From assembly GCA_965262505.1 (NCBI GenBank), contig CBDHFM010000023.1, positions 15,400-79,399 on the forward strand: DNA of 64,000 bases. Direction: 5' to 3'. This document shows positions 52,182 through 61,761 of the stretch, one piece after another (the stretch's first letter is position 1; each line of letters starts with the position of its first letter). Source of the stretch: JACPPO01 sp965262505. GTDB lineage: Bacteria; Acidobacteriota; Vicinamibacteria; Vicinamibacterales; UBA2999. The notes beneath the pieces were generated by a model. The model was not told where the DNA came from, ran no database searches, and saw only the letters and a list, made by a program, of their open reading frames with translations. The position numbers were made by a program, and so were the translations under genes.

Positions 52182-53543
52182 ATGCAGGAATGGAAAAAGA
52201 TTATTAAAGATCCGGGCGGGGCGCTGCCGCCCAATATTCTGCGAACGGTGGGGATCGGGTTCTTCTCCGTGGTGCTGGTCGGGCTGGTGTTGTCAACGAT
52301 GTGGAGTACGCCGGGTGAGGATGCAGCGGAGGCGTTGGCGGGCACGGAGCCGAACCTCACGGGGAGCGGGCAAGTCGCACAACTGTCAACGCGGTTGACG
52401 GATTTGCAGGAAGAACAAACGCGGTTGCAAGCACGGGCTGTGGAGCAAGCGCAGCGTGACGCGGACGCGGAGCAAGCGCTCGCGTCCATGTTCGGCGGCG
52501 CGGCGGGCGTGGCGGCGGGGCTCGGCGTCGGGCCGGGTGACGGTGTGCAAGATGGTCCGGCTACAGGCGCGGTCGGGCGCGGCGGCGGGCCGGGGGTGAT
52601 GCTCACGCCGGATGAGATCGAACTCCGGGCGCGGTTGCGGTTAGAAAGTCTGGAACGGCGGGCGCGGTCGTTGCGGACTCCGGCGCTGGTCGAGACATTC
52701 CGGCCCGCGCCAGTCATCAGCGCGGTCGCGCCAGCGGCGCAAGCGGAGGCGGCGGCGGCAGCGGCGCAAGCGGAGCCTGCGGCGTCTGTGCCCGCGCCGT
52801 TTGATCCGCTAGCACTGATGAGTCAAATCACGGACGCGGCGACAGCGGCGGCGGGCGGCGCGGAGGAATTACCGCCGTGGGAGCGGACCGTACCGGGTGT
52901 GACGGGGCCAGCGATCACGGCCTCGGCCGATGCGGTGACACTGACGACGCCGAACGATCCGCCTGGGTTTGAGCGAGTCTATGAGGGGTCGGTGGTGTCG
53001 GGGGTGCTCGTCACCCAACTCTCCGGGGATTTCGCGGGGCCGGTCGAGGCGCAAGTGTCGATCCCGTTCTATTCGTCGGACCAACAGCGGATTTTGATTC
53101 CGCGCGGGGCGCGGTTTCTCGGGACGGCGCAGCCTGTCCGGGCGCAGGATCAGAGTCGGCTCGCGGTCGGATTCCATCGGTTGATTCTGCCGGATGGCCG
53201 ATGGGTGAATCTGGCGTTTCATGGGCTGAACGGTCTTGGTGAGGGCGCGTTGCTTGACCAGGTGAATCGACACTACTTCGCCATGTTCGCAGCGGCCGGG
53301 GCGGTGGGAGCGATTGCGGGGCTCACGTTGCAAGGTTCGGGCAACCCGTATGAAGGTGGGCGGTCGGGGTTTCAGTCCGGCGTCAGTCAAGGACTCGGGC
53401 AATCGTCGTCGCAAATTCTTGATCGGTTTCTCAATCGTCTGCCAACTATCACGATTCGGGCCGGGCACCGGCTCCGGATCTGGATGACGGGCGATTTCCT
53501 CATGCCGCGTCCTGCGGCTCACCCTGAAAGGATGTTCCGATGA
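52182..53543 (+). CDS. virB10: VirB10/TrbI-like T4SS core protein
   Basis: From ATG 52182 (MQEWKKIIKDPGGALPPNIL) the protein has 453 residues: a cytoplasmic start, one TM helix (GIGFFSVVLVGLVLSTMW), a coiled coil (LTDLQEEQTRLQARAVEQAQ), an Ala-rich periplasmic region and the VirB10 beta-barrel domain (GSVVSGVLVTQLSGDFAGPV; IPRGARFLGTAQPV; GEGALLDQVNRHYFAMFAAA). It spans both membranes and gates the channel. It overlaps virB5 by 4 bases. Confidence 0.92.
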   Translation: MQEWKKIIKDPGGALPPNILRTVGIGFFSVVLVGLVLSTMWSTPGEDAAEALAGTEPNLTGSGQVAQLSTRLTDLQEEQTRLQARAVEQAQRDADAEQALASMFGGAAGVAAGLGVGPGDGVQDGPATGAVGRGGGPGVMLTPDEIELRARLRLESLERRARSLRTPALVETFRPAPVISAVAPAAQAEAAAAAAQAEPAASVPAPFDPLALMSQITDAATAAAGGAEELPPWERTVPGVTGPAITASADAVTLTTPNDPPGFERVYEGSVVSGVLVTQLSGDFAGPVEAQVSIPFYSSDQQRILIPRGARFLGTAQPVRAQDQSRLAVGFHRLILPDGRWVNLAFHGLNGLGEGALLDQVNRHYFAMFAAAGAVGAIAGLTLQGSGNPYEGGRSGFQSGVSQGLGQSSSQILDRFLNRLPTITIRAGHRLRIWMTGDFLMPRPAAHPERMFR

Positions 53544-54637
53544 TGGCAACAAGCTGGCGGGCGGTGGTAATCGGCGCGGCGATGGTGGCAGTCCTGACGA
53601 TGGCACCGTGGGCCACGAAGCGAGTCCAAGCGTGCGGGGGGATCGGCTTCTTCTCCATCAACTGCGACGGGATCATTATTGCAAATCAGATCGTCCAGAT
53701 CGGACATTTGGTGTCGCAAATCAGAGAGATGGCGAGCCAGCTTCGGTCGATGGATGGGGTCTTAAACATGACAACGCAACTGGCAAGCAACAGCCCTGCG
53801 GCGGGGAACCTGGGCCGGGTGCGGGACATGATGGATCGGCAATGGGCGATGGCGAAGGACGGCACGGGGTTAGCAACAGACCCCTCGGGTATCGGCGCGT
53901 ACCTGCAACGGATTCCTGGCGTGACGGACGTAGGCGCGTGGCTGAATGAACTTGCTCCGGCGTCCACGGCGCTGCTCGGGGAGCGGCCCGCGACAAACAC
54001 AAGCGCGGCGCTCGCGGGTGCGTTCGCGTCGTGGGCGCTGCCGAATGAGGGCGCGAACCTCGATGTGCTGGCGTCGCTCGCGGACATGGGGGACGGCACG
54101 CGCAGCTATCGCGGCGTGTGGGAGGACATGGTAACGGCCGGGGAGGTCGCGCCGTTGCTCACGGCTACAGAGTTCAACAGCATGACCGGCGATGCGGCTC
54201 TGGTGAGTAGGCTGATGGCGGAGGAGGCGGGCCGAGACGCGCTTGGATCGGCAACGCTGGTACACGCGCACGCGGAAGCGGATGCGGCGAGTTTCCTGGT
54301 ACAGCAGGTCGGCGCATCGTCGGCCAAACTCGCGGATCTGCGGTTGGATGACTTGTCGCGTGAGCAACGGATTCCGCAAGCGACGCTGGCGGCGCTCACG
54401 GCCAATGCGGAGATCGCGCTCGCGCAAGGGCAATTACGAGCGTACGAAGCGGCGAAGCGGGCACGCGAAGCGTATGAGGAAGAACGGGCACGCCGGGCCG
54501 CGCGGGCGGCGTGGGCGGCCAGTGTGATCGCGGGGCAAACCGGGCTGGCCGATTTTGAAACGGCGTGGGACGGCGAGCGGACGGACCGGCAAGACGCGGC
54601 GCGGTACTTCCCGTCGTCGCAAGATTGGGGCTGGTGA
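53540..54637 (+). CDS. virB5: VirB5/TrbJ-like T4SS protein
   Basis: The 365-residue protein has a signal peptide (VVIGAAMVAVLTMAPWATKR), FFSINCDGIIIANQIVQIGH and the helical QIREMASQLRSMDGVLNM that marks TrbJ/VirB5 proteins, plus a C-terminal helix with EEERARRAARAAWAAS. VirB5 is the minor pilin at the pilus tip. It overlaps the next gene by one base (TGATG). Confidence 0.75.
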   Translation: MMATSWRAVVIGAAMVAVLTMAPWATKRVQACGGIGFFSINCDGIIIANQIVQIGHLVSQIREMASQLRSMDGVLNMTTQLASNSPAAGNLGRVRDMMDRQWAMAKDGTGLATDPSGIGAYLQRIPGVTDVGAWLNELAPASTALLGERPATNTSAALAGAFASWALPNEGANLDVLASLADMGDGTRSYRGVWEDMVTAGEVAPLLTATEFNSMTGDAALVSRLMAEEAGRDALGSATLVHAHAEADAASFLVQQVGASSAKLADLRLDDLSREQRIPQATLAALTANAEIALAQGQLRAYEAAKRAREAYEEERARRAARAAWAASVIAGQTGLADFETAWDGERTDRQDAARYFPSSQDWGW

Positions 54638-55131
54638 TGACGGCCCTGGTGGTGGGGCTGGCGCTGCTCCTGGGCGGCGCGGCGTGCGGCGGCGGGTCGT
54701 CTCGGGCGGAGCGGGCGGAGCTGGCGGCGCTGCTAGTCGAAATTCGGGAAAGTCACGCGGCCACGCTGGCCGCGCATGAAACCGTTGCGGCACGAGCGGC
54801 CGAACGATCGGCCGCTCAAGTCGCGGCGTTGGAAGCACGAGCGGCGGAAGGGCGGCCGCTATTCGTGGATGTGGACACACTCAAAAACAACACGGCGGCG
54901 GCAGCCGTGGCGTGGGAGACGCAGCTTGCGACGGTCACAACGAATCAGGCCAGCGTCTTAACACAGCTAGAGGATGCGATCGCGGGCGGGGCGTGGGATC
55001 TGCTGTTCCCGTACGAAACGGGCGCGGGCCTCACGCCACGGGGCATCGTGGCGTCGGTCCGCGATGCGGCGAACGCGGCCCGCGAACAGGCGGAAGGTAT
55101 CGCGGCACGCGCGGCAGCGGACGCGCCGTAA
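54637..55131 (+). CDS. T4SS-associated lipoprotein
   Basis: Starting at ATG 54637 the protein begins MTALVVGLALLLGGAACGGG with a lipobox (LGGAAC). The mature 145 residues are helical with many Ala and Glu. It may play the part of VirB7 or of TrbH/TrbK-like lipoproteins (channel anchoring or entry exclusion); sequence does not decide. Translation is coupled to virB5. Confidence 0.65.
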   Translation: MTALVVGLALLLGGAACGGGSSRAERAELAALLVEIRESHAATLAAHETVAARAAERSAAQVAALEARAAEGRPLFVDVDTLKNNTAAAAVAWETQLATVTTNQASVLTQLEDAIAGGAWDLLFPYETGAGLTPRGIVASVRDAANAAREQAEGIAARAAADAP

Positions 55132-55141
55132 GGCGCACTCC

Positions 55142-56074
55142 ATGAACCCTGTAGAAAACTGGCAGAACTTCGCGCAGGATCTCGCGGCGGCGGTTGCGCC
55201 TCAGATGCTAGCGGCGGGAATGGATCTGTGGCGGGGCTTGTCGTTGATCGTCATCGTGTGGACGGGTACACAAATGGCGCTGTCGGGCGGCGGCGTCAAC
55301 ATGGCGTCGGTGGTGAAAATGATTATCACCCTCGCCATTCCGCTCGGCATGTTGCAATTTTATACGACGCCACTTCCCGGTCTTTCGTTGACGGTGCCCG
55401 ATGTGATTACGGGCATGGGAAGCTGGCTGCACGGCGTCATCATTGCGGGCGCGGGCGAGCAAATGTTGACGGAACTTCAAAATATGTTTCGGGGGATGTA
55501 CGACAACTTGATGCTGACGCCTTCGATGCCTGGGATTATGAATCCGATCCGCATGTGGGGCGCTGTTATGGCGGCGATCATGTCCGGGATCACCGGCCTG
55601 ATTTTTTGGGTGTTGATGCTCTTGGTCATGCTCGTGGTGTACACCGTGGGCCTCGCACAGATCGTGTGGGCGCAATTGGCAATCACGATTGCGCTGCTCC
55701 TGGGGCCGGTGTTTATTCCGTTCCTGGTGCTGCCGCCGTTGTCGTTCTTGTTTTGGGGCTGGTTCAAAACAATGCTGACGTACTCGCTCTATTCCGCGAT
55801 TGCGGCGGCGGTCTTTCGGGTGAGTTCACAGGTGGGCGTCGAAGTCTTGCGAGGGTTGTCGGCTCCGGGGCCGTATCAGACGGCCGAAGGATTCTCCACG
55901 CTGATGCAAAATTTCTTCATGGTGCTGTTGTTCGGCGTCGCGGCGCTGTTGGGGTCGTTACAGGTCGGATCGTTCGCGTCGATGCTGCTGTCGGGCGCGG
56001 GCACCACGTCATCCGGCGCGGGTTCGCGGGCGCTGCAAGCGGCGCGGATATCGAAAACCGGAGGGCTGGTGTAA
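55142..56074 (+). CDS. virB6: VirB6/TrbL-like polytopic membrane protein
   Basis: From ATG 55142 (MNPVENWQNFAQDLAAAVAP) the protein has 310 residues and about six TM helices, including LSLIVIVWTGTQMALSGG, MAAIMSGITGLIFWVLMLLV and ITIALLLGPVFIPFLVLPP, with the conserved WFKTMLTYSLYSAIAAAVFR. VirB6/TrbL forms the inner-membrane part of the channel. Its stop overlaps the virB8 start (TAATG). Confidence 0.85.
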   Translation: MNPVENWQNFAQDLAAAVAPQMLAAGMDLWRGLSLIVIVWTGTQMALSGGGVNMASVVKMIITLAIPLGMLQFYTTPLPGLSLTVPDVITGMGSWLHGVIIAGAGEQMLTELQNMFRGMYDNLMLTPSMPGIMNPIRMWGAVMAAIMSGITGLIFWVLMLLVMLVVYTVGLAQIVWAQLAITIALLLGPVFIPFLVLPPLSFLFWGWFKTMLTYSLYSAIAAAVFRVSSQVGVEVLRGLSAPGPYQTAEGFSTLMQNFFMVLLFGVAALLGSLQVGSFASMLLSGAGTTSSGAGSRALQAARISKTGGLV

Positions 56075-56721
56075 TGGCGGCGCGGGAGTTCGCGGAGATT
56101 TGGGGTGAGCAAATGCACGCGGCGCGGCATCTGCGGATACTCACCGGGGCGCTCGGCGCGGCGGTGGTGCTGCTGCTGATCGTGCTGGTCCGGGTGTCGT
56201 GGGCTCCGCCCCCGAAACCGATCATCGTGCGGGTTGATGAGGTCGGCCGGGCGGAGGCGGTGCTGTACGCCGCGATGGAAGCGCAAGCGGACCCGCGCGA
56301 TCCGACCACCGGCTATTTTCTGCATCGGTTCATCGTGGATCACTACGGGCGTCGGGCGGGGAGTGTCGAGGAGTATTGGACACGTTCACTGCGGTTTCTG
56401 ACTCCGCCGATTGCGAATGAGGCGTTCGGGTCGCAGTCGGACGAGATTGCGCTCGTGGCGGCCGGGCTCGCGTCGGAAGAATTGTGGGTTGAAAACGTAC
56501 AGGTTCGCATCCTGCCGCAACCGGCGGAGCCGCATGGGGCGTCGGCCACATTCGATCTGATTCGGTGGCGGGCCGGGCAGGAAATTGGGCGGGAGTCGTG
56601 GTCGGTGTCGTTGCAATTCCGGTTTCTGACACAAATTCCTGCGGAGCTTGTCATCTGGAACCCGATGGGGATTGTCATCAGCTTTTTACAGGGGGATCGG
56701 ATTGTGTCCTCTGGTGAATAA
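56074..56721 (+). CDS. virB8: VirB8/TrbF-like T4SS protein
   Basis: Starting at ATG 56074 after GGAGGGC, the 215-residue protein has one TM helix (ALGAAVVLLLIVLVRVSW) and the VirB8/TrbF periplasmic NTF2-like domain (PIIVRVDEVGRAEAV; FLHRFIVDHYGRR; WNPMGIVISFLQGDRIV). It is an assembly factor linking inner-membrane parts. Confidence 0.88.
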   Translation: MAAREFAEIWGEQMHAARHLRILTGALGAAVVLLLIVLVRVSWAPPPKPIIVRVDEVGRAEAVLYAAMEAQADPRDPTTGYFLHRFIVDHYGRRAGSVEEYWTRSLRFLTPPIANEAFGSQSDEIALVAAGLASEELWVENVQVRILPQPAEPHGASATFDLIRWRAGQEIGRESWSVSLQFRFLTQIPAELVIWNPMGIVISFLQGDRIVSSGE

Positions 56722-56738
56722 CAAAGGGACCGCACAGC

Positions 56739-57692
56739 ATGATCGGCCATGTCAAGAAACGCGCGGCGGCGCTCGCTGCGCTTGGGTGGACAGGGGACGA
56801 TGCGGAATGGCTCGCGTTTGTCTGTCTACATAGCGGCGCGTTCCTGCGCTCGCAATATCTGAACTTCATTGGGAGTGAGCGGCGGGCCGATGCGTCGCGG
56901 TTTATTGAACGCTGCGGGCGGATCGCCGTCGATGAGCCGTTCAACGGGACGGCGGCGCGGGTCGTTCGCATCAAAGGCCGGGAGGTGTACCGGGCGCTCG
57001 GCGCGGAGCATATTCGATACCGGCGACGGCCATCGGAGGCGGGATTGCTCTTGCGGCGGGTGTTGGCTTTCGATTACGTGGTCGATCATGCGGATCGCCC
57101 GTGGCTAGCGACGGAGGACGAAAAGGTAGCGATGCTCACGGCGGTGGGAGTGACAAAGGCGGCGCTGCCTCGGCGCGTGTACACGGCGAAGGACGGACGC
57201 GGGAAGGGGCAAACACGGTACTTCGTTCACAAGTTGCCGGTCGCACTCGATCACAACGGGGGCGTGTTCGTCTACGTCCAGGCGGGTGACGACTCGGCGG
57301 CGGCGTTGCGGACGTGGGGGGACGCACACGCGGACGTGTGGGCGACGTTGATAGCGAAGGGCCGGGCGGTGTCGGTCGTGGTGGTGGGCCTGGGGCATGA
57401 TCCGCTGGCGTCGGCTGACAAGGTGTTGGCGGAGTGGGCGGCGGCGGGCGGCACGGCGGCGAGCGGCGCGGCCGGGGTTGCGGCGGCGGAGGAACTGGCG
57501 GATCTGATTGCAGCGATTGACGCGGGCGATGTGAAACGGTTAGCGAAGTACGGCGGGCCGCAAGCGGCGTTAGATCGGTACGCCGAGTTAGAAGGCGGCG
57601 GCGCAGGGGGGACGACGGCGGGAACGAGCGGGAGCGGCGGGCCGGGGATCACGTCGGGGGCGCTGTGGCGGTCCGCACGGGTGGTGACGTGA
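56739..57692 (+). CDS. conserved conjugation-operon protein of unknown function
   Basis: The 317-residue protein starts MIGHVKKRAAALAALGWTGD and has EWLAFVCLHSGAFLRSQYLN, which reads like a winged-helix domain, then GREVYRALGAEHIRYRRRPS and RRVLAFDYVVDH. I have seen this pattern in hypothetical proteins of conjugative elements but know no function. A low-complexity Gly/Thr tail overlaps the virD4 start. It may aid DNA processing. Confidence 0.55.
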   Translation: MIGHVKKRAAALAALGWTGDDAEWLAFVCLHSGAFLRSQYLNFIGSERRADASRFIERCGRIAVDEPFNGTAARVVRIKGREVYRALGAEHIRYRRRPSEAGLLLRRVLAFDYVVDHADRPWLATEDEKVAMLTAVGVTKAALPRRVYTAKDGRGKGQTRYFVHKLPVALDHNGGVFVYVQAGDDSAAALRTWGDAHADVWATLIAKGRAVSVVVVGLGHDPLASADKVLAEWAAAGGTAASGAAGVAAAEELADLIAAIDAGDVKRLAKYGGPQAALDRYAELEGGGAGGTTAGTSGSGGPGITSGALWRSARVVT

Positions 57693-60313
57693 TCGCGGTG
57701 CTCTCGTCGGCGGTCCTGGCCGGGACGGTGCTGTGGTGGCGATTCGTCCCGTTTCCGACGCCGGGGACTGACGTACTGATCGGAGAACTCGCGGAACGGT
57801 CGCCGTGGGTACACGCGGCGATTCGGGCGTGGCATTACCTCGTGCCGGTGGTCGTCCTGGTGGGCTCCTGGGCGGGCGCGGAAGCGGTGTGGTGGTGGGT
57901 TCCGCCATCTCGGGGTGAGACGGTGGGGGAGGTCGCGGCGCGATGGGGGACGCGGACCGTCCGGGCGGTGTCGGCGTTCGTGATGGCGTCGGGGCTGCAC
58001 GGCGCGGTGCTGGTGGTGGGGCTGGCCGTGGTGTGGGCGTGGTTCCTGCCGTTCCCTGGGGCGGCGGCTGATCCGGTCGTGGGGCTGCTGGCGGGGCGCT
58101 CGCCGTTGCTGCATGAGGCGGCGCGGCTGTGGCATTACCTCGCGCCGGGGATCGCCCTTGTGGGCTCCTGGGCGGGTGTGCATGCGGCGGGTCGCGTGTG
58201 GCTGGCGTCTCGGGGTGAGACGGTGGGTGACGTGGCCCGGTCGAAGCTCGCGCGGGCCTGGCGGGCCTGGTCGGCGTTGCTTGTACAGGAAGGGTTACGA
58301 CGGCCGCTCATCGTGGGGGCGGTCGGCGTGATCTGGTGGCGGTTCCTGCCGTTCCCTGGGGCGGCGGCTGATCCGGTCGTGGGCCTGCTGGCGGGGCGCT
58401 CGCCGCTGCTCCATGAGGCGGCGCGGCTGTGGCATTACCTCGCGCCGGGGATCGCCCTGGTGGGCTCCTGGGCGGTGATGCAAGGGGTTACTCGGGTCTG
58501 GTTTGAATCGCACCGTCGTGCGGGCGGTGTCGGTCGGTTGCCCGCTTGGCCGTTAGCGCGGGACGATGCGGGTCCGGCGCTCGTCGTCGGGGAACTCCAT
58601 CATCCGGTGGCACTGCGCGAAGTAGAGAAACCGGGCTGGCTCGTGGTTCCTGAGCGGGGACTCTATACGGGCATGTTGATTTGCGGCGCGGTCGGGAGCG
58701 GGAAAACCTCGGCGTGTATGCGTCCGTTCGCCAAACAACTGCTGTCGTGGCAAGCGGACGATCCGGCGCGGCGCATGGCCGGGCTGGTGCTAGAGGTCAA
58801 AGGCGATTTTTGTTATCAGGTCCGGGATGTGTTGATCGAGGCGAAACGCGGCGGGGATTATGTTGAGCTTGGGCTCGGCGGGCGGTGGTCGTGGAATCCG
58901 TTGGGGGCGCACTGGCTCGATAGCTACTCGTTGGCGTACACGATTGCGAGTCTCATCAATCAACTGTTCGGTAAGGGGCACGAGCCGTTTTGGCAACAGG
59001 CATACACCAACCTCGTGCGGTGGATCATCGAACTGCACCGGATGCGCCCAGGCGGGTGGGTGACGTTACAGGACGTGTACCGCTGCTCGATCGAGCCAGA
59101 ACGCATCGCCAGGATGTTGGATGAGCTAGAGCACACGGCCGGGGGAGATCGCCTGTACCTGAAAGGCGCGGCGGCGCGTGAGCTCCGTACGCAAAACGCC
59201 GAGCTCGCAAAGGTCTTTAAGGTGTCGGAGTCGAAGGATCGACCGGGGGAGTGGGTGGCGGCATGGTCGGAGGAAACGGAGCAAGCGCTCCGCGATCTAA
59301 AAGGTGAGTGGGAGCGAGAGCGGGTTGCGGGCGCGGGCCGCGCGGGGCGGCTGCGCCTGGCGGCGGTGCAACGGTGGTACGAACATGATTGGTCGAAGCT
59401 CGATAAGAAAGTGGCGACGACGGTTGTAGAGGGCTTGTCGGTGTTCCTGTCGGTGTTCGATCTGCCGGAGATTGCGGACGTGTTCTGTCCTCCTGATCCG
59501 AACGGGCGAGCGGGCGTACCGGCCGACGACAAGGTAGCGGGGGGCGGCTCGGCACGGGGGGTCGCGGTTGAGCGGCGTCCGCTGCCGCCATTGGATGAGG
59601 TGATCGAGTCGGGCACGGTGCTGGCGCTCAATATGCCAGCGGGCACAAACGCGGCACTCGCGCGGGCGGTGGGCGTGATGCTGAAACAATCCTGGCTGCA
59701 TACGTTGTTGCGTCGTCCGGCGTTGATGCAAGCGGACCCGTCGCGCGTGTTCCGCCCGGCGATGTTTCTGTGTGACGAGTATCAGGCGTTCGCCACGGTA
59801 GGGGAGGACGATCCAAGCGGAGACGAAAAGGCGTTTGCCCTGACGCGGCAATGTCGATTGGTGCCGATCGTGGCGACGCAAAGTATTTCATCGTTACGGG
59901 CGGTCCTGGGCCAAGGGGAAGCATGGCGGGCGTTGCTGCAAACACTTCGTACGCGGGTGTTCTTGTCGCTCTCCGATGATGCGTCGGCACAACTCGCCAG
60001 TGGGATGTGCGGGCAAGTGGCGCGGATGAAAGCGAGTTATACCGTGTCGGAGCAAACGCAACGGGCAAGCGCGTCGGTGTTGACGGGTGCGGCGGGCGGC
60101 GGCGCGGGGAGCGTGGGTGCGAGCAAAGCGTTTAGCGAAAAGCGCGAGCCGTTATTTCATCCTCGGGATTTCATCATCCTGGGAAACTGTCAAGCGATCG
60201 TGCAAGCGTACGACGGGCAACAGGCGCACGATGCGACGCGGTGTTATCTCAAACCGGATTTTCTGCCGCGCGAGTTGGGGTACTGGCGGGCACGGGAAGC
60301 GGGGAAGGTCTAA
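57665..60313 (+). CDS. virD4: VirD4/TraG-like coupling protein with triplicated N-terminal membrane unit
   Basis: The 882-residue ATPase docks DNA-protein substrates on the T4SS. The motor has Walker A GAVGSGKTS near residue 340 and FLCDEYQAFA (Walker B) near 700, followed by TRQCRLVPIVATQSISSL. The N-terminus is unusual: three units with exact 300-bp period start at 57741, 58041 and 58341; copies two and three are nearly identical over 130 bases (FLPFPGAAADPVVGLLAGRS, then ARLWHYLAPGIALVGSWA). Usual VirD4 proteins have two TM helices in about 100 residues; this has about six. GTG 57689 is an alternative start. A relic of its C-terminus lies at 10060. Confidence 0.92.
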   Translation: MAVRTGGDVIAVLSSAVLAGTVLWWRFVPFPTPGTDVLIGELAERSPWVHAAIRAWHYLVPVVVLVGSWAGAEAVWWWVPPSRGETVGEVAARWGTRTVRAVSAFVMASGLHGAVLVVGLAVVWAWFLPFPGAAADPVVGLLAGRSPLLHEAARLWHYLAPGIALVGSWAGVHAAGRVWLASRGETVGDVARSKLARAWRAWSALLVQEGLRRPLIVGAVGVIWWRFLPFPGAAADPVVGLLAGRSPLLHEAARLWHYLAPGIALVGSWAVMQGVTRVWFESHRRAGGVGRLPAWPLARDDAGPALVVGELHHPVALREVEKPGWLVVPERGLYTGMLICGAVGSGKTSACMRPFAKQLLSWQADDPARRMAGLVLEVKGDFCYQVRDVLIEAKRGGDYVELGLGGRWSWNPLGAHWLDSYSLAYTIASLINQLFGKGHEPFWQQAYTNLVRWIIELHRMRPGGWVTLQDVYRCSIEPERIARMLDELEHTAGGDRLYLKGAAARELRTQNAELAKVFKVSESKDRPGEWVAAWSEETEQALRDLKGEWERERVAGAGRAGRLRLAAVQRWYEHDWSKLDKKVATTVVEGLSVFLSVFDLPEIADVFCPPDPNGRAGVPADDKVAGGGSARGVAVERRPLPPLDEVIESGTVLALNMPAGTNAALARAVGVMLKQSWLHTLLRRPALMQADPSRVFRPAMFLCDEYQAFATVGEDDPSGDEKAFALTRQCRLVPIVATQSISSLRAVLGQGEAWRALLQTLRTRVFLSLSDDASAQLASGMCGQVARMKASYTVSEQTQRASASVLTGAAGGGAGSVGASKAFSEKREPLFHPRDFIILGNCQAIVQAYDGQQAHDATRCYLKPDFLPRELGYWRAREAGKV

Positions 60314-61419
60314 TGTCACTCTCTTTAGAAGATTTACGGCCGTTCTTACCGGGGCTTGAATCGGTGCTCGATGACGACGAGGTATCAGAAGTGATGGTCA
60401 ACGGACCGGGCAGCGTCTTTATTGAGCGGCGCGGTCTGATTGAACAGGTGGACGCGCCGGATCTCGATGCGGCGGCGGTGCTCCGGGCGGCCGTGCAGAT
60501 CGCGCGGCCGCTCGGGCGCGATCCGCAGAGTGAACCGATTATTGACGCGCGGCTCGCGGACGGCTCGCGCGTGGCGATCTGCTCACCACCGGCCTCGCCC
60601 TGTGCGGCGATCACAATTCGGCGGTTCGGCGGGCGGGCGTTCACGATTGAGGAATTAGTGGCAAGTGGATCGGTGGCGGCGGAGGTTGTGGATGAGGCGC
60701 GGGCCGTGCTGCAAGGCTCCGGCAACATTCTGATTTCGGGGGGCACGGGGTCCGGGAAGACCACGCTGCTCAACGCGCTCACGTCACTGCTGCCGGTCAA
60801 CGGTCGGATCGTGTCGATCGAGGACACGCTAGAGCTTCAATTGCGGCGGGCAAACTGTGTGAGGTTTGAAGCGCGGGGACTGACGGGGGCGGTGACGATT
60901 CGGGAGTTGGTGCGCCATGCGCTCCGGCACCGTCCGGATCACATCGTCGTCGGGGAGGTCCGGGGCGCGGAAGCGGCGGACCTGCTGCAAGCACTGAACA
61001 CCGGGCACGGCGGGTCGCTGGCGACAGTCCACGCCAACAATGCGAAGGCGGCGCTCTCACGGCTCGCCACGTGCGCGATGCAAGCGAGTGATGCGTTGCC
61101 GTTCTCGGTCGTGTGTCGAGGGGTGGTCGATGGGATTGAGGCGGTGATTCAACAAACGCGATCGGCGGAGGGCGTGCGGAAGGTGAGTCATATGGTCCGG
61201 GTGCGGGACTATGACGCGGCGGCCAATCGGTGGATTGTCGAAGATGTGTGGCCGGTGGCAGCGAAGGCGAAGCGGAAGATGGTCAAGGCAACCGGCGCGA
61301 AGCGGAGGCCCGCGAAAGCCAGCGGGACGAAGCGCACGGCGACAACGGCCAGCGACAACAAGCGGACGGCGACAGCGACCCGTGAAACGGATGTGCTGCT
61401 GCCGCTGCCGGGCGTGTAA
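60313..61419 (+). CDS. virB11: VirB11/TrbB-like secretion ATPase
   Basis: From ATG 60313 (overlapping virD4 TAA) the protein has 368 residues. It shows the N-domain VSEVMVNGPGSVFIER, Walker A GGTGSGKTT near 143-151, IVSIEDTLELQL (Asp box), VVGEVRGAEAADLLQALNTG and the His box GHGGSLATVHANN. It is the hexameric motor of the T4SS. The last 50 residues (KAKRKMVKATGAKRRPAKAS, GTKRTATTAS) are a Lys/Ala/Thr-rich basic tail that standard VirB11 proteins lack. Confidence 0.92.
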   Translation: MSLSLEDLRPFLPGLESVLDDDEVSEVMVNGPGSVFIERRGLIEQVDAPDLDAAAVLRAAVQIARPLGRDPQSEPIIDARLADGSRVAICSPPASPCAAITIRRFGGRAFTIEELVASGSVAAEVVDEARAVLQGSGNILISGGTGSGKTTLLNALTSLLPVNGRIVSIEDTLELQLRRANCVRFEARGLTGAVTIRELVRHALRHRPDHIVVGEVRGAEAADLLQALNTGHGGSLATVHANNAKAALSRLATCAMQASDALPFSVVCRGVVDGIEAVIQQTRSAEGVRKVSHMVRVRDYDAAANRWIVEDVWPVAAKAKRKMVKATGAKRRPAKASGTKRTATTASDNKRTATATRETDVLLPLPGV

Positions 61420-61451
61420 GCGACTAACAGAACGAAAGGGAGGTACAGACA

Positions 61452-61688
61452 ATGGGGTTGTTTCGCTCGAAACCTAGTGCAACCGGGGAACACACCGGGA
61501 AGGAAATCGCGCGGCAGTTAGCGGCGGGCACGTTGTCCCCGGTTCATGCCACGACGCACGATGCGTTTTGCAATGCGGTGGCGGGGATGCTGCGGACGGG
61601 ACGGCCGGTGACAGTCGAGAACAGGGCAACACTCGATGCGTGGTTCGGTGGCGTTGATGAGCTACCGGCCGACGAGCTTGATAGGTAA
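61452..61688 (+). CDS. small hypothetical protein downstream of virB11
   Basis: The 78-residue protein (MGLFRSKPSATGEHTGKEIA) is preceded by AAAGGGAGG and ends DELPADELDR. It is soluble and acidic at the C-terminus. No family recognised; same strand as virB11 and ardC. Confidence 0.5.
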   Translation: MGLFRSKPSATGEHTGKEIARQLAAGTLSPVHATTHDAFCNAVAGMLRTGRPVTVENRATLDAWFGGVDELPADELDR

Positions 61689-61761
61689 GCAAAGGACAGC
61701 GGCGCGGCCGTCCGCGTGGCATGGGTCACGGTGAACACAGAGAGGAACGGAGGAATACCAA

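Noticed and set aside
55228..56721. 497-codon frame covering virB6 and virB8
   Set aside because: Only the last 215 codons from 56074 are the VirB8 gene; the upstream part is an out-of-frame reading of virB6.
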